In this document: one piece after another, positions 23,845 to 33,566 of the stretch
Layout: the number at the start of each line of letters is the position of its first letter
Position numbering within the stretch: position 1 is the stretch's first letter
Assembly (NCBI RefSeq): GCF_009741375.1
Contig: NZ_WOWP01000031.1
Span: forward strand, 1-58,501
Reading direction: 5' to 3'
Length of the DNA stretch: 58,501 nucleotides
Origin: Flavobacterium rakeshii
GTDB taxonomy: Bacteria; Bacteroidota; Bacteroidia; Flavobacteriales; Flavobacteriaceae
Made by a program: the position numbers and the translations under genes
The notes under the pieces: model-generated
What the model saw: the letters and a program-made list of their open reading frames with translations, nothing else
Told to the model about the DNA's origin: nothing
Database searches by the model: none

Positions 23845-24867
23845 TTAAAGTTCTATCCTTGCTTTAGATACCACAGTGGCATCGTTAAACTGGTTTTTAA
23901 GGTATTTATGGTAGCCTACAATGCCTATCATGGCAGCATTATCGGTAGTGTATTCAAATTTTGGAATAAAGGTTTTCCATCCGTATTTCTTTTCGGCATC
24001 CTTAAGTGTTTTTCGTATACCGCTGTTTGCCGAAACTCCTCCGCCAATAGCAACACTTTTAATTCCGGTTTCCTTAACGGCAAGTTTTATCTTATCCATC
24101 AGGATATTGATAATGGTGTACTGTATGGATGCACAAATGTCCTGTAGGTTTTCCTCAATAAAGTTGGGGTTTTCCGCAGTTTGTTTCTGTACAAAATACA
24201 GGATTTGGGTTTTTAGTCCGCTAAAACTGAAATTAAGTCCGGGTACTTTCGGTTTGGTGAACTGAAATGCTTTTGGATTACCTTCCTGAGCATATTTGTC
24301 AATTAACGGTCCGCCCGGATAAGGCAGTCCTAATATTTTGGCACTTTTATCAAAAGCTTCGCCCACAGCATCATCTGTAGTTTCGCCAATTACTTCCATG
24401 GTAAAATAATCGGTAACCTTAACAATTTGCGTGTGTCCTCCGCTAATGGTCATAGCCAGGAAAGGAAACTCAGGCTTATCAAAACCTTCTTCGGTAATAA
24501 AATGCGCCAGTATGTGTGCCTGCATATGGTTTACCGCTATAAGAGGCACGTTTAATGCCATAGCCATCGACTTGGCAAACGAACTCCCCACAAGCAGCGA
24601 TCCCATTAACCCGGGTCCCTGTGTGAAAGCCACTGCACATAGTTCTTCGCGCTTAACTCCGGCTTTTTTTAGGGCTACATCTATAACGGGTACAATGTTT
24701 TGCTGGTGTGCCCTCGAAGCCAGTTCGGGTACTACACCACCATATTCTTCATGTACGGCCTGTCTGGCCACAACATTAGAGAGTACTTTGTCGTTTTTTA
24801 ATATAGCGGCAGCCGTATCGTCGCACGAGCTTTCTATGGCTAATATATATGTGGGTTTTTCCTGCAT
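23845..24867 (-). CDS. tsaD: tRNA N6-threonylcarbamoyladenosine transferase TsaD
   Basis: A 340-residue protein of full length. ILAIESSCDDTAAAI (8-22), the metal-binding HMQAH with His114 and His118, SGGHTQIV, and GVSANSGIR near the C terminus identify TsaD of the ASKHA fold. With TsaB and TsaE it transfers threonylcarbamoyl to A37 of ANN-decoding tRNAs; those partners are outside the window. It is upstream of rsmE in one transcript and divergent from tamB across 81 bases. Confidence 0.95.
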   Translation of the reverse strand: MQEKPTYILAIESSCDDTAAAILKNDKVLSNVVARQAVHEEYGGVVPELASRAHQQNIVPVIDVALKKAGVKREELCAVAFTQGPGLMGSLLVGSSFAKSMAMALNVPLIAVNHMQAHILAHFITEEGFDKPEFPFLAMTISGGHTQIVKVTDYFTMEVIGETTDDAVGEAFDKSAKILGLPYPGGPLIDKYAQEGNPKAFQFTKPKVPGLNFSFSGLKTQILYFVQKQTAENPNFIEENLQDICASIQYTIINILMDKIKLAVKETGIKSVAIGGGVSANSGIRKTLKDAEKKYGWKTFIPKFEYTTDNAAMIGIVGYHKYLKNQFNDATVVSKARIEL

Positions 24868-24933
24868 AATTTAGGCACGGATTTTGAATTACAAAATTGG
24901 GTTAAAGCAATTTAAACAAAGGTTAAAAATTCC

Positions 24934-24941
24934 TACTTTTG
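24934..24941 (+). promoter_or_regulatory. promoter box upstream of tamB
   Basis: TACTTTTG matches TAnnTTTG exactly. The predicted transcription start is around 24947-24949, on top of the TTG start codon of tamB. No upstream TTG element lies at the normal distance. Confidence 0.45.
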
Positions 24942-24948
24942 CATTAAA

Positions 24949-27900
24949 TTGCACAAATCCCTTTTCAGACGCAAAATTAAAACAAATAGCAGTATCAAAA
25001 AATTTAAAAAAATACTTATTCGCACCATAATAGGAATAATCCTGTTTTTGTTGCTGCTCGCTATTGCGTTATCGCTTCCTTTTGTACAAACACAAATAGG
25101 GCGTATAGCTACTAACAGCCTTAATAAACAGTTTGGTACACACATCACTGTAGATAAGGTTGCTATTACTATTTTTGGTAGTGTTAAGCTTAAAGGCGTG
25201 CTTATTATGGACCACCATAATGATACGCTTATATCGGCCAACAGATTACAAACAAACCTGCTTAGCTTTAAAAATGTAGCAAACAGCAGGCTGGAATTTG
25301 GAGAGATAAAAGCCGATGCCCTTAACGTACACATGAAAACCTACAAGGGGGAAGACAGCTCAAGCCTTGATATTTTTGTAAAATCGTTTGATAATGGTCA
25401 GCCGGGGTCGGGTAAATTCAGGCTTAAATCGGGCAAGGTATATGTGGAGAACGGAAGATTCCGTCTTACAAACGAAAATACCAATACGCCAAAAGCCCTG
25501 GATTTCCAAAAGCTTAATGGCGAATTAAAAGACTTTTATATTAAGGGTAGTGATATATCGGCAGATATTCAAAAGCTATCGCTACTGGATCACAGGGGGC
25601 TTTTTGTAAAGAACTTAAAGGCGCAGTTCTCATATACCCTAACCAATATAAAACTTAAGGAGCTGGAACTAGTAACGGCAGAGTCGGCCTTAAAAGGTGA
25701 TGTGACCCTTACCTACACTCGCGAGAAAATGCGCGACTTCCTTAATCAGGTAGAGTTTGACTTTAAGGTAGACAGGGCTAATGTATCGTCTAACGAGCTT
25801 AATTATTTTTATGATGAGTTTGGAGACAACCAAAAGTTCTATTTATCAACCACATTAAAAGGTCCGCTTAACAACTTTATACTATACAACCTTAAACTGC
25901 TGGATGCCCAGCAATCGGAAATTATAGGTACGGTAAACTTCAGGAACCTGTTTGATAAAACAGGACCGGGCTTTTATATGAATGGTGATTTTGACCGTAT
26001 CACATCAAACTACCTTCACCTTAGGGATATAATGCCCAGGATACTGGGTAAGAGTTTGCCTCCGGTATTGGAAAATCTGGGGATGGTAAATCTAACAGGT
26101 AACGTGGTACTTACCAAAACCGACCTGACCACAAACCTTTATATGGGTAGTGAACTGGGTGAGGCTACCACAAACCTATCTATCAAAGATTTTAATAAGC
26201 CCGATATTGCTACTTATACGGGTACTATTGATACTGACAGGCTGAACCTTGGAAAACTATTTGACCAAAAAGGATTAAAAAGTACCACAGCACATTTAGA
26301 AGTAGAAGGTAGAGGCTTTAATAAGCAATCGCTAAATACTATTGTTAAGGGAGATATAAAACAAATGGTGTTTAACGGCTATAACTACAAGAAAGTAGAT
26401 ATAGACGGGCGTATGAAATGGCCATACTTTAAAGGGATAGTAAACAGTAATGATGAAAACTTACGCATGTCGTTTAACGGACTTGTTGACATGAGTAAGA
26501 AAACTAAAGAATATGATTTCCACGCTGCTGTTGATTATGCCGACTTAGCCCTGCTTAAACTGGTTAAAAACGATACTATATCCATATTTAAAGGAGACTT
26601 TAATTTTAAAGCAAAAGGTAATAATCTGGATGATCTTGCGGGCAAGCTCGAAGTTACCCAGTTGTCTTACCAAAACAGTTATGGTAATTACTTTTTTGAA
26701 GACTTTCAGTTAGAGTCAGTTTTTGATGAAGATGCTGTAAGAACTATTACCATAAATTCACCCGATATTATAGAAGGTAGAGTAAGAGGTAAGTTTTATA
26801 CTAAGGAAATACCTGATTTGGTAGAAAATGCATTGGGTAGTCTTTATGCTAACTATTCGCCAAATAAAATTAAATCCGGTCAGTTTTTAAACTTTCATTT
26901 TAATATTTACGATAAAATTGTAGGTATACTGTTGCCTGGGGTTTCCATTAGTAAGGATACGCATTTAAAAGGAAGGATAAATGGGGATGAAGGTATATTT
27001 AAACTTGATTTTGATTCGCCAAACATTGAGGCGTTTAAAGATGTTTTCTATAATATAAATCTTGATGTAGATAACAGGAATCCGCTTTACAATGCTTATG
27101 TAAATGTAGATAGCATGAGAGTAAAAAGGTACAAAATTTCTGATTTTGAACTTATTAACATTACTCAAAACGATACGCTACACGTAAGAACTAAATTTAA
27201 AGGAGGTAATAAAAATCAGGATTTCTTTAACCTTAATCTTTATCATACTATTGATGAGGAAAACAAATCGGTTGTAGGTTTAAAAAAATCAGAGGTTAAT
27301 TTTAAAGAATACATGTGGTATCTTAATGAGGATGATACCCGAGACAACAAACTTGTATTTAATAAAAAACTAACTGATTTCACTATTGATAAGATTTCTT
27401 TATCTCACAAAAATCAAAAAGTTGAGCTTGCAGGTGTGATGAAGGATTCTACCTATAAAGATTTAAGGTTAAGTTTTAAGGATGTAGACCTGCATAAGGT
27501 AACACCAAGTATTGATAGTCTTGATTTTGGTGGTAAGCTTAATGGTCAGGTAAGTTTTAAACAGCAGAAAAAGATATATGAGCCATCGGCTAAAATAAAT
27601 ATAGACACATTGTCTTTAAACAAACACAAGCTGGGAGATCTTAGTCTTAATGTTATGGGTAACGAATCGTTGAGGCAGTTTAAGGTTAACACTTCCATAG
27701 TTAAAGATTATAAGGAGACTTTCTTTACGGTAGGTACGCTTGATGTTGTTGAAGGACAAACACAAATGGATCTTGATGCTACGTTTAGTGATTTTGATTT
27801 AGAGCCACTTGAGATATTCCTTAAATCCATATTTCCCGATATTAGAGGGCAGGCATCGGGTAGGGCTACCATTGCAGGTCCGGCAAAAGAACCGAAGATT

Positions 27901-29493
27901 GACGGTAGGCTATACGTGAAAAACGGAGGGCTTAAGGTAGGGTATCTTAATACCGATTATAATTTTGAACAAAATGCCGTTGTAGATATTACCGAACATA
28001 CCCTGTATTTTAGGGATATGGAGCTAACAGATACCAAGTTCAATACTAAAGCTATACTTAGAGGGCACATAAACCATACTTATTTTAAAGACTGGAAACT
28101 GGCTCTCGATTTACAGGCTCTTGATAATGTATTGGTGCTTGATACCGAAGATAGCGAAGGAACGTTGTTTTACGGTCGTGCATTTATTAGCGGCAAGGCA
28201 AGTATTAGCGGACCAACAAGTGCGCTGGTGATTAAGGCAAATGCAAAATCAGAAAAAGGTACAAATATTAAAATACCTATTACCAATGTGAACGAATCAT
28301 CTGATGGAGATGTGCCTTATATACATTATTACAGTCCGGAAGAGAAAAATAATCTTAACAACGGTACCTATGTAAAGACTAAAACCTTTAATGGTATTGA
28401 GATGGATTTTGACTTTGATGTTACCCCCGATGCTACTATTGATATTATTATTGATAAAGATAGCGGGCATAGCCTTTCGGCGCAGGGATATGGTACATTA
28501 CTGCTTAAAATCAATACGCTTGGTAAGTTTGATATGAATGGAGATTTCTCGGTAACTAAAGGTAAATACTTCTTTAAATACGGAGGGATATTTGATAAAA
28601 CCTTTACTGCAAGACCGGGAGGTACCATTGTTTGGGATGGCGACCCTACTAGGGCACGTATTAATATAGAGGCGGTTTATACCACATGGGCAAACCCATC
28701 GGTACTACTGGAAAATCCGGCTTATAACCGTAAAATACAAATTAATGTGGTTACACTGCTTACGGGTAATATAATGAATTTTGACCCTGAGTTTAATATT
28801 GAATTCCCTAATGTAAACTCTGTAATGAAAGCCGATTTAGATTACAGGTTGAGTGATCCTAACAACAGGAAAACACAGGCACTGGGATTATTAACTACAG
28901 GTAGCTTTATTAGTCCTAGTAGTGTAAATGCCTATGGTGCGTTGACTGAAACTGCCAGTGGTATGTTTAGTAACCTGTTTAAGGAAGATAACAGTAAGAT
29001 TAATGTAGACTTTAGGTATAACGGTGCCGAACGTAACCCTTATGCTGATACCTATTCTACATTGGGATTAACGCTTAACAGCCAGATAAACGACAGGATT
29101 ACCATTAACGGTCAGTTGGGTGTACCAGTAGGCGGGGTGAACGAATCGGTAATTGCAGGTAACGTTGAGGTGCAGTTACGCCTTAATGACGACGGTAGTC
29201 TTAAAGCCCGTGTGTTTAACAGGGAAAATGATATTAACTTTTTAGGTGAGGGTATTGGTTATACCCAGGGTATAGGTTTAAGTTACTCGGTAGGATTTAA
29301 TACGTTCAGTCAGTTATGGAAAAAGATATTTACTGCTCAGGTAAAAAAATCGGGCGACGATAATAATTCTAATGATATACCTGATTCAGAAATGAGCCCT
29401 GAATATCTAAACTTCATTAATGAAAGAGATAAGAATAAGAAAAAAACGAATGTAGAAGAAAAAGACCCTGAAAGGGTACCAGACCCGTATTGA
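24949..29493 (+). CDS. tamB: TamB-like translocation and assembly module protein
   Basis: A 1514-residue inner-membrane-anchored periplasmic protein. A basic start is followed by one membrane helix (about 24-45, IIGIILFLLLLAIALSLPF). A very long beta-rich body of AsmA/TamB-like repeats comes next, and the conserved TamB C-terminal domain lies at about 1060-1460 (FYGRAFISGKASISGP, FFKYGGIFDKTFTARPGGTIVWDGDP, LGLTLNSQINDRITINGQLG). The family bridges the periplasm and is linked to outer-membrane protein assembly and phospholipid transport. The frame has no ATG before the membrane helix. TTG at 24949 is the only usual start codon after the in-frame stop at 24913. A terminator follows at 29529. 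Confidence 0.9.
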   Translation: MHKSLFRRKIKTNSSIKKFKKILIRTIIGIILFLLLLAIALSLPFVQTQIGRIATNSLNKQFGTHITVDKVAITIFGSVKLKGVLIMDHHNDTLISANRLQTNLLSFKNVANSRLEFGEIKADALNVHMKTYKGEDSSSLDIFVKSFDNGQPGSGKFRLKSGKVYVENGRFRLTNENTNTPKALDFQKLNGELKDFYIKGSDISADIQKLSLLDHRGLFVKNLKAQFSYTLTNIKLKELELVTAESALKGDVTLTYTREKMRDFLNQVEFDFKVDRANVSSNELNYFYDEFGDNQKFYLSTTLKGPLNNFILYNLKLLDAQQSEIIGTVNFRNLFDKTGPGFYMNGDFDRITSNYLHLRDIMPRILGKSLPPVLENLGMVNLTGNVVLTKTDLTTNLYMGSELGEATTNLSIKDFNKPDIATYTGTIDTDRLNLGKLFDQKGLKSTTAHLEVEGRGFNKQSLNTIVKGDIKQMVFNGYNYKKVDIDGRMKWPYFKGIVNSNDENLRMSFNGLVDMSKKTKEYDFHAAVDYADLALLKLVKNDTISIFKGDFNFKAKGNNLDDLAGKLEVTQLSYQNSYGNYFFEDFQLESVFDEDAVRTITINSPDIIEGRVRGKFYTKEIPDLVENALGSLYANYSPNKIKSGQFLNFHFNIYDKIVGILLPGVSISKDTHLKGRINGDEGIFKLDFDSPNIEAFKDVFYNINLDVDNRNPLYNAYVNVDSMRVKRYKISDFELINITQNDTLHVRTKFKGGNKNQDFFNLNLYHTIDEENKSVVGLKKSEVNFKEYMWYLNEDDTRDNKLVFNKKLTDFTIDKISLSHKNQKVELAGVMKDSTYKDLRLSFKDVDLHKVTPSIDSLDFGGKLNGQVSFKQQKKIYEPSAKINIDTLSLNKHKLGDLSLNVMGNESLRQFKVNTSIVKDYKETFFTVGTLDVVEGQTQMDLDATFSDFDLEPLEIFLKSIFPDIRGQASGRATIAGPAKEPKIDGRLYVKNGGLKVGYLNTDYNFEQNAVVDITEHTLYFRDMELTDTKFNTKAILRGHINHTYFKDWKLALDLQALDNVLVLDTEDSEGTLFYGRAFISGKASISGPTSALVIKANAKSEKGTNIKIPITNVNESSDGDVPYIHYYSPEEKNNLNNGTYVKTKTFNGIEMDFDFDVTPDATIDIIIDKDSGHSLSAQGYGTLLLKINTLGKFDMNGDFSVTKGKYFFKYGGIFDKTFTARPGGTIVWDGDPTRARINIEAVYTTWANPSVLLENPAYNRKIQINVVTLLTGNIMNFDPEFNIEFPNVNSVMKADLDYRLSDPNNRKTQALGLLTTGSFISPSSVNAYGALTETASGMFSNLFKEDNSKINVDFRYNGAERNPYADTYSTLGLTLNSQINDRITINGQLGVPVGGVNESVIAGNVEVQLRLNDDGSLKARVFNRENDINFLGEGIGYTQGIGLSYSVGFNTFSQLWKKIFTAQVKKSGDDNNSNDIPDSEMSPEYLNFINERDKNKKKTNVEEKDPERVPDPY

Positions 29494-29528
29494 TTGTAAA
29501 TTTTCTTCCATAAAATTTTATATTTCGT

Positions 29529-29565
29529 AAAAAGCGGATGATTTTTCAGAATTATCCGCTTTTTT
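29529..29565 (+). terminator. rho-independent terminator after tamB
   Basis: AAAAAGCGGAT (29529-29539) pairs with ATCCGCTTTTT (29554 onward) around a 14-base loop, and the stem ends in a T run. It lies 36 bases after the tamB stop. Confidence 0.85.
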
Positions 29566-29698
29566 CATTTTCGCAATGTTGAAATGTAAAAAAACTTATT
29601 AACGAAAACGATTGAAATCTTGCATATTTAATAATGTAATATATATTATAGTGAAATAATGGTATAAAATTGTTAGTTTTACAATTAAATACTAAAAA

Positions 29699-30685
29699 AT
29701 GTCTAGTAATATTAAAAAAATAGGTGTGCTTACATCGGGTGGTGATTCACCGGGAATGAATGCCGCCATCAGAGCCGTTGTTAGGGCGTGCGCATATCAT
29801 AATATAGAATGTACCGGTATTTACCGTGGTTACCAGGGAATGATTGAAGGAGATTTTAAAGAAATGGGTGCCCGTAGTGTAAATAACATTATTAATAAAG
29901 GAGGAACTATTCTTAAATCAGCAAGATCTAAAGAGTTTATGACTCCTGAGGGTCGTAAAAAAGCTCACGAAAATCTTGTAAGTAATAATATAGATGCTCT
30001 TGTAATTATAGGTGGTAACGGTAGTTTTACCGGAGGACTTATTTTTAACGAAGAGTATAACTTCCCTGTAATAGGAATACCAGGTACTATTGATAACGAT
30101 ATTTATGGTACAAGCCACACTCTGGGTTATGATACTGCACTTAACACCGTTGTAGAAGCGATTGATAAAATCAGGGATACGGCGAGTTCTCACAACAGGC
30201 TTTTCTTTGTTGAGGTTATGGGGCGTGACGCAGGTCACATTGCTCTTAACGCAGGTATTGGTGCAGGTGCCGAGGAAATACTAATTCCGGAAGAAGATAT
30301 GGGTCTTGACAGGCTATTGGACTCTTTAAGAAAGAGTAAGGCATCGGGTAAATCTTCAAGCCTTGTAATAGTGGCAGAAGGGGACAAGATTGGTAAAAAC
30401 GTATTTGAACTTAAAGATTACGTTGAGGAAAACATGCCGGAGTATGATGTTCGTGTATCTATACTTGGGCACATGCAGCGCGGTGGTTCGCCATCATGCT
30501 TTGACAGGGTACTGGCGAGCAGGCTGGGCGTAAAAGCTGTAGAAACGCTGCTTGAAGGCAAATCAAACTATATGGTAGGTCTTATTAAAGATGAGGTAGA
30601 ACTTACACCGCTGGATATGGCTGTTAAAGGTAAATCTCACATTGATAAAGAATTAATTAAAGTATCGGATATTGTTTCGATATAA
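29699..30685 (+). CDS. pfkA: ATP-dependent 6-phosphofructokinase
   Basis: A 328-residue enzyme. LTSGGDSPGMNAAIRAVVRA (11-30) is the nucleotide site, GTIDNDIYGTSHTLGYDTA holds the catalytic Asp and the fructose-6-phosphate loop, VMGRDAGHIAL and ILGHMQRGGSPSCFDR complete the substrate site. The GGDSPGMN form is that of ATP-using bacterial PfkA. It commits fructose-6-phosphate to glycolysis. It is first in a run pfkA-gap-kinase-mgsA on the same strand, 47 bases before gap. A promoter-like TAGTTTTA occurs shortly upstream. Confidence 0.96.
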   Translation: MSSNIKKIGVLTSGGDSPGMNAAIRAVVRACAYHNIECTGIYRGYQGMIEGDFKEMGARSVNNIINKGGTILKSARSKEFMTPEGRKKAHENLVSNNIDALVIIGGNGSFTGGLIFNEEYNFPVIGIPGTIDNDIYGTSHTLGYDTALNTVVEAIDKIRDTASSHNRLFFVEVMGRDAGHIALNAGIGAGAEEILIPEEDMGLDRLLDSLRKSKASGKSSSLVIVAEGDKIGKNVFELKDYVEENMPEYDVRVSILGHMQRGGSPSCFDRVLASRLGVKAVETLLEGKSNYMVGLIKDEVELTPLDMAVKGKSHIDKELIKVSDIVSI

Positions 30686-30726
30686 TTAATAATAAGTGTA
30701 TCTATAAACAACAAAAAACAATTTAA

Positions 30727-31734
<1,008 letters not shown>

Positions 31735-31747
31735 TAACTTTTATATT

Positions 31748-31782
31748 ATCCCGTCTTTTTAAGATAAAGACGGGATTTTTTT
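31748..31782 (+). terminator. rho-independent terminator after gap
   Basis: ATCCCGTCTTT (31748-31758) pairs with AAAGACGGGAT (31766-31776), an 11-bp perfect stem followed by seven T. Confidence 0.9.
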
Positions 31783-31882
31783 ATTTTTACATACTCAAAC
31801 TTAACGCTATAATAATATAAGGTAGGCTGAGTACATAATAACAAAACTCAAACTTAACTCAAAACACACTTAATTTTTAAAG

Positions 31883-32731
31883 ATGAAATTACTAGTAGAC
31901 AGCGGTGCTACAAAAGCCGACTGGATTGCTCTTGATGATAATGGCAATCGGCTTTTTACAACGCAGACTTTAGGACTGAGTCCTGAGGTTATTGGTAAGG
32001 AAGAAGCCATACAAAGGCTTGAGGCCCGCTTTGATATTTCTAACAACCGTAAAGATGTAACTCATTTATATTTTTATGGTGCCGGTTGTGGTACAGACAG
32101 GATGAAAAAATTTATGACAGATATTTTTGTTGAATTTTTTCCAAATGCCGAAGTGTCTGTACAGGAAGATACTTATGCTGCTGCCTATGCAACAAATCCT
32201 TCAAAAGAAAAATCTATTGTTTGTATATTAGGTACAGGTTCTAACTGTAGTTACTTTGATGGTGAAGTACTTCATCAAAAAGTACAATCATTAGGTTATA
32301 TCGCTATGGACGACTGTAGTGGTAACCGTTTTGGTAGGGATCTTATCCGTGCTTATTACTTTAATAAAATGCCGGAAAACCTTGCAAAACTATTTGCTGC
32401 AGAATATAATCTTGACCCTGATGTAATTAAGCATAACCTGTACAAGGAGCCAAATCCAAATGCTTACCTTGCTACTTTTGCTAAGTTTTTAATTCAACAT
32501 AAAGATGATAGTTTCATAAAAGGAATTATTGTTGATGCTATGCAAACTTTTGTAGATTGCTACATCACTCAGTACGACAACGCACATGAGGTGCCTGTAC
32601 ACTTTGTTGGTTCGATTGCATTTTACCTTAAAACCGAACTGGGAGAGGTATTATCTAAAAACGGACTTAAACTTGGTAATGTATTGAGAAGGCCTATTGA
32701 CGGTCTTATTGAATTCCACAAGTTAAACTAA
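31883..32731 (+). CDS. BadF/BadG-type sugar kinase (N-acetylglucosamine kinase-like)
   Basis: A 282-residue ASKHA-fold protein. The phosphate-1 motif is LLVDSGATKADWIALD (3-18), followed by YFYGAGCGTD, the phosphate-2 motif CILGTGSNCSYFDG and LGYIAMDDCSGNRFGRDLIR. This matches the BadF/BadG/BcrA/BcrD ATPase family. In Bacteroidota these proteins are usually called N-acetylglucosamine kinase, which would fit amino-sugar salvage, but the real substrate is unproven. It lies between the gap terminator and mgsA, 22 bases before mgsA, and probably forms a unit with it. Confidence 0.85.
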   Translation: MKLLVDSGATKADWIALDDNGNRLFTTQTLGLSPEVIGKEEAIQRLEARFDISNNRKDVTHLYFYGAGCGTDRMKKFMTDIFVEFFPNAEVSVQEDTYAAAYATNPSKEKSIVCILGTGSNCSYFDGEVLHQKVQSLGYIAMDDCSGNRFGRDLIRAYYFNKMPENLAKLFAAEYNLDPDVIKHNLYKEPNPNAYLATFAKFLIQHKDDSFIKGIIVDAMQTFVDCYITQYDNAHEVPVHFVGSIAFYLKTELGEVLSKNGLKLGNVLRRPIDGLIEFHKLN

Positions 32732-32753
32732 CAATATATATATACTCTATACT

Positions 32754-33128
32754 ATGGAAATTGCTATTATTGCCCACGATGGTATGAAAGCCGAAATGGT
32801 ACAGTTTTTAAACAAGAATAAGCCTCTTTTGGATAAAGAGCATATTAATCTTGTTTCAACAGGTACTACGGGCAGTAAGGCAGAAAAAGCCGGGTTTAAA
32901 GTAAATAAAATGCTTTCGGGACCACTGGGCGGTGACGCTCAAATTGCCGCCAGGGTAGCCGAAGGGAAAACACAAATGGTTTTCTTTTTTAAAGATCCGC
33001 TTGCGAGCCATGCCCACGAAGCGGATATTAATATGCTTATACGTGTGTGTGATGTGCACAATGTGCCGCTTGCTACAAACTCAGCCACGGCAGAACTGCT
33101 TTTGCAGGCTATTTCACAGCAACCATAG
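32754..33128 (+). CDS. mgsA: methylglyoxal synthase
   Basis: A 124-residue enzyme. IIAHDGMKAEM carries His8 and Lys12, STGTTG (35-40) binds phosphate, SGPLGGDAQIAARVAEG carries the catalytic Asp61, and His88 and Asp91 (HAHEAD) complete the site. It converts dihydroxyacetone phosphate to methylglyoxal and phosphate, a bypass of lower glycolysis that frees phosphate when sugar phosphates pile up. Its place after pfkA, gap and a sugar kinase fits this. Its last 20 bp overlap the convergent ridA gene. Confidence 0.93.
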   Translation: MEIAIIAHDGMKAEMVQFLNKNKPLLDKEHINLVSTGTTGSKAEKAGFKVNKMLSGPLGGDAQIAARVAEGKTQMVFFFKDPLASHAHEADINMLIRVCDVHNVPLATNSATAELLLQAISQQP

Positions 33129-33489
33129 AAATTTCTACGTTAACATTTTTTGGAAGGCACGCTACCTGTACCGTTTCTCTGGCAGGGGCAGTTTTTTCGT
33201 CAAAATAAGCGCTGTATACGCCGTTTATTTTCCCGAAGTTATTCATATCACTAATAAAGATAGTTGACTTAACCACATCACTAAAATTCATGTCTGCCGC
33301 TTCAAGAACCGCTTTCATGTTCTCCATTACCTGTTTAGTTTCGGTTTCAATATCATCAAGTACCAGTTCTCCGTTTGCAGGATTAATGGCAATTTGTCCT
33401 GATGTGTAAAGTGTATCGCCGCTAAGTACAGCCTGACTGTAAGGTCCTATAGGAGCCGGAGCCTTATCTGTAAAAATTATTTTTTTCAT
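33109..33489 (-). CDS. ridA: RidA-family enamine/imine deaminase
   Basis: A 126-residue YjgF/YER057c/UK114 protein. APAPIGPYSQAV (10-21), LYTSGQIAINPANGEL, Arg104 in APARETVQVA and the C-terminal VEISMVAVK match RidA, where the arginine binds the carboxylate of the substrate. It hydrolyses reactive enamines/imines such as 2-aminoacrylate released by PLP enzymes. It is a single gene whose 3' end overlaps mgsA by 20 bp in convergent direction; lptD lies upstream on the same strand 77 bases away. Confidence 0.93.
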   Translation of the reverse strand: MKKIIFTDKAPAPIGPYSQAVLSGDTLYTSGQIAINPANGELVLDDIETETKQVMENMKAVLEAADMNFSDVVKSTIFISDMNNFGKINGVYSAYFDEKTAPARETVQVACLPKNVNVEISMVAVK

Positions 33490-33566
33490 ACTATATGATA
33501 ATGCTAAATCTGGTTTTCAGATAAATCAGATTTAAGGTTTTAACAGTAAAATTTATATAACGATTA

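Noticed and set aside
24431..24874. Plus-strand frame of 147 codons inside tsaD
   Set aside because: Antisense to a highly conserved gene, with no start context or motif.
33506..33533. Hairpin AAATCTG/CAGATTT between lptD and ridA
   Set aside because: It lacks a T run on either strand, so I did not call it a terminator; it could be a chance AT-rich pairing.
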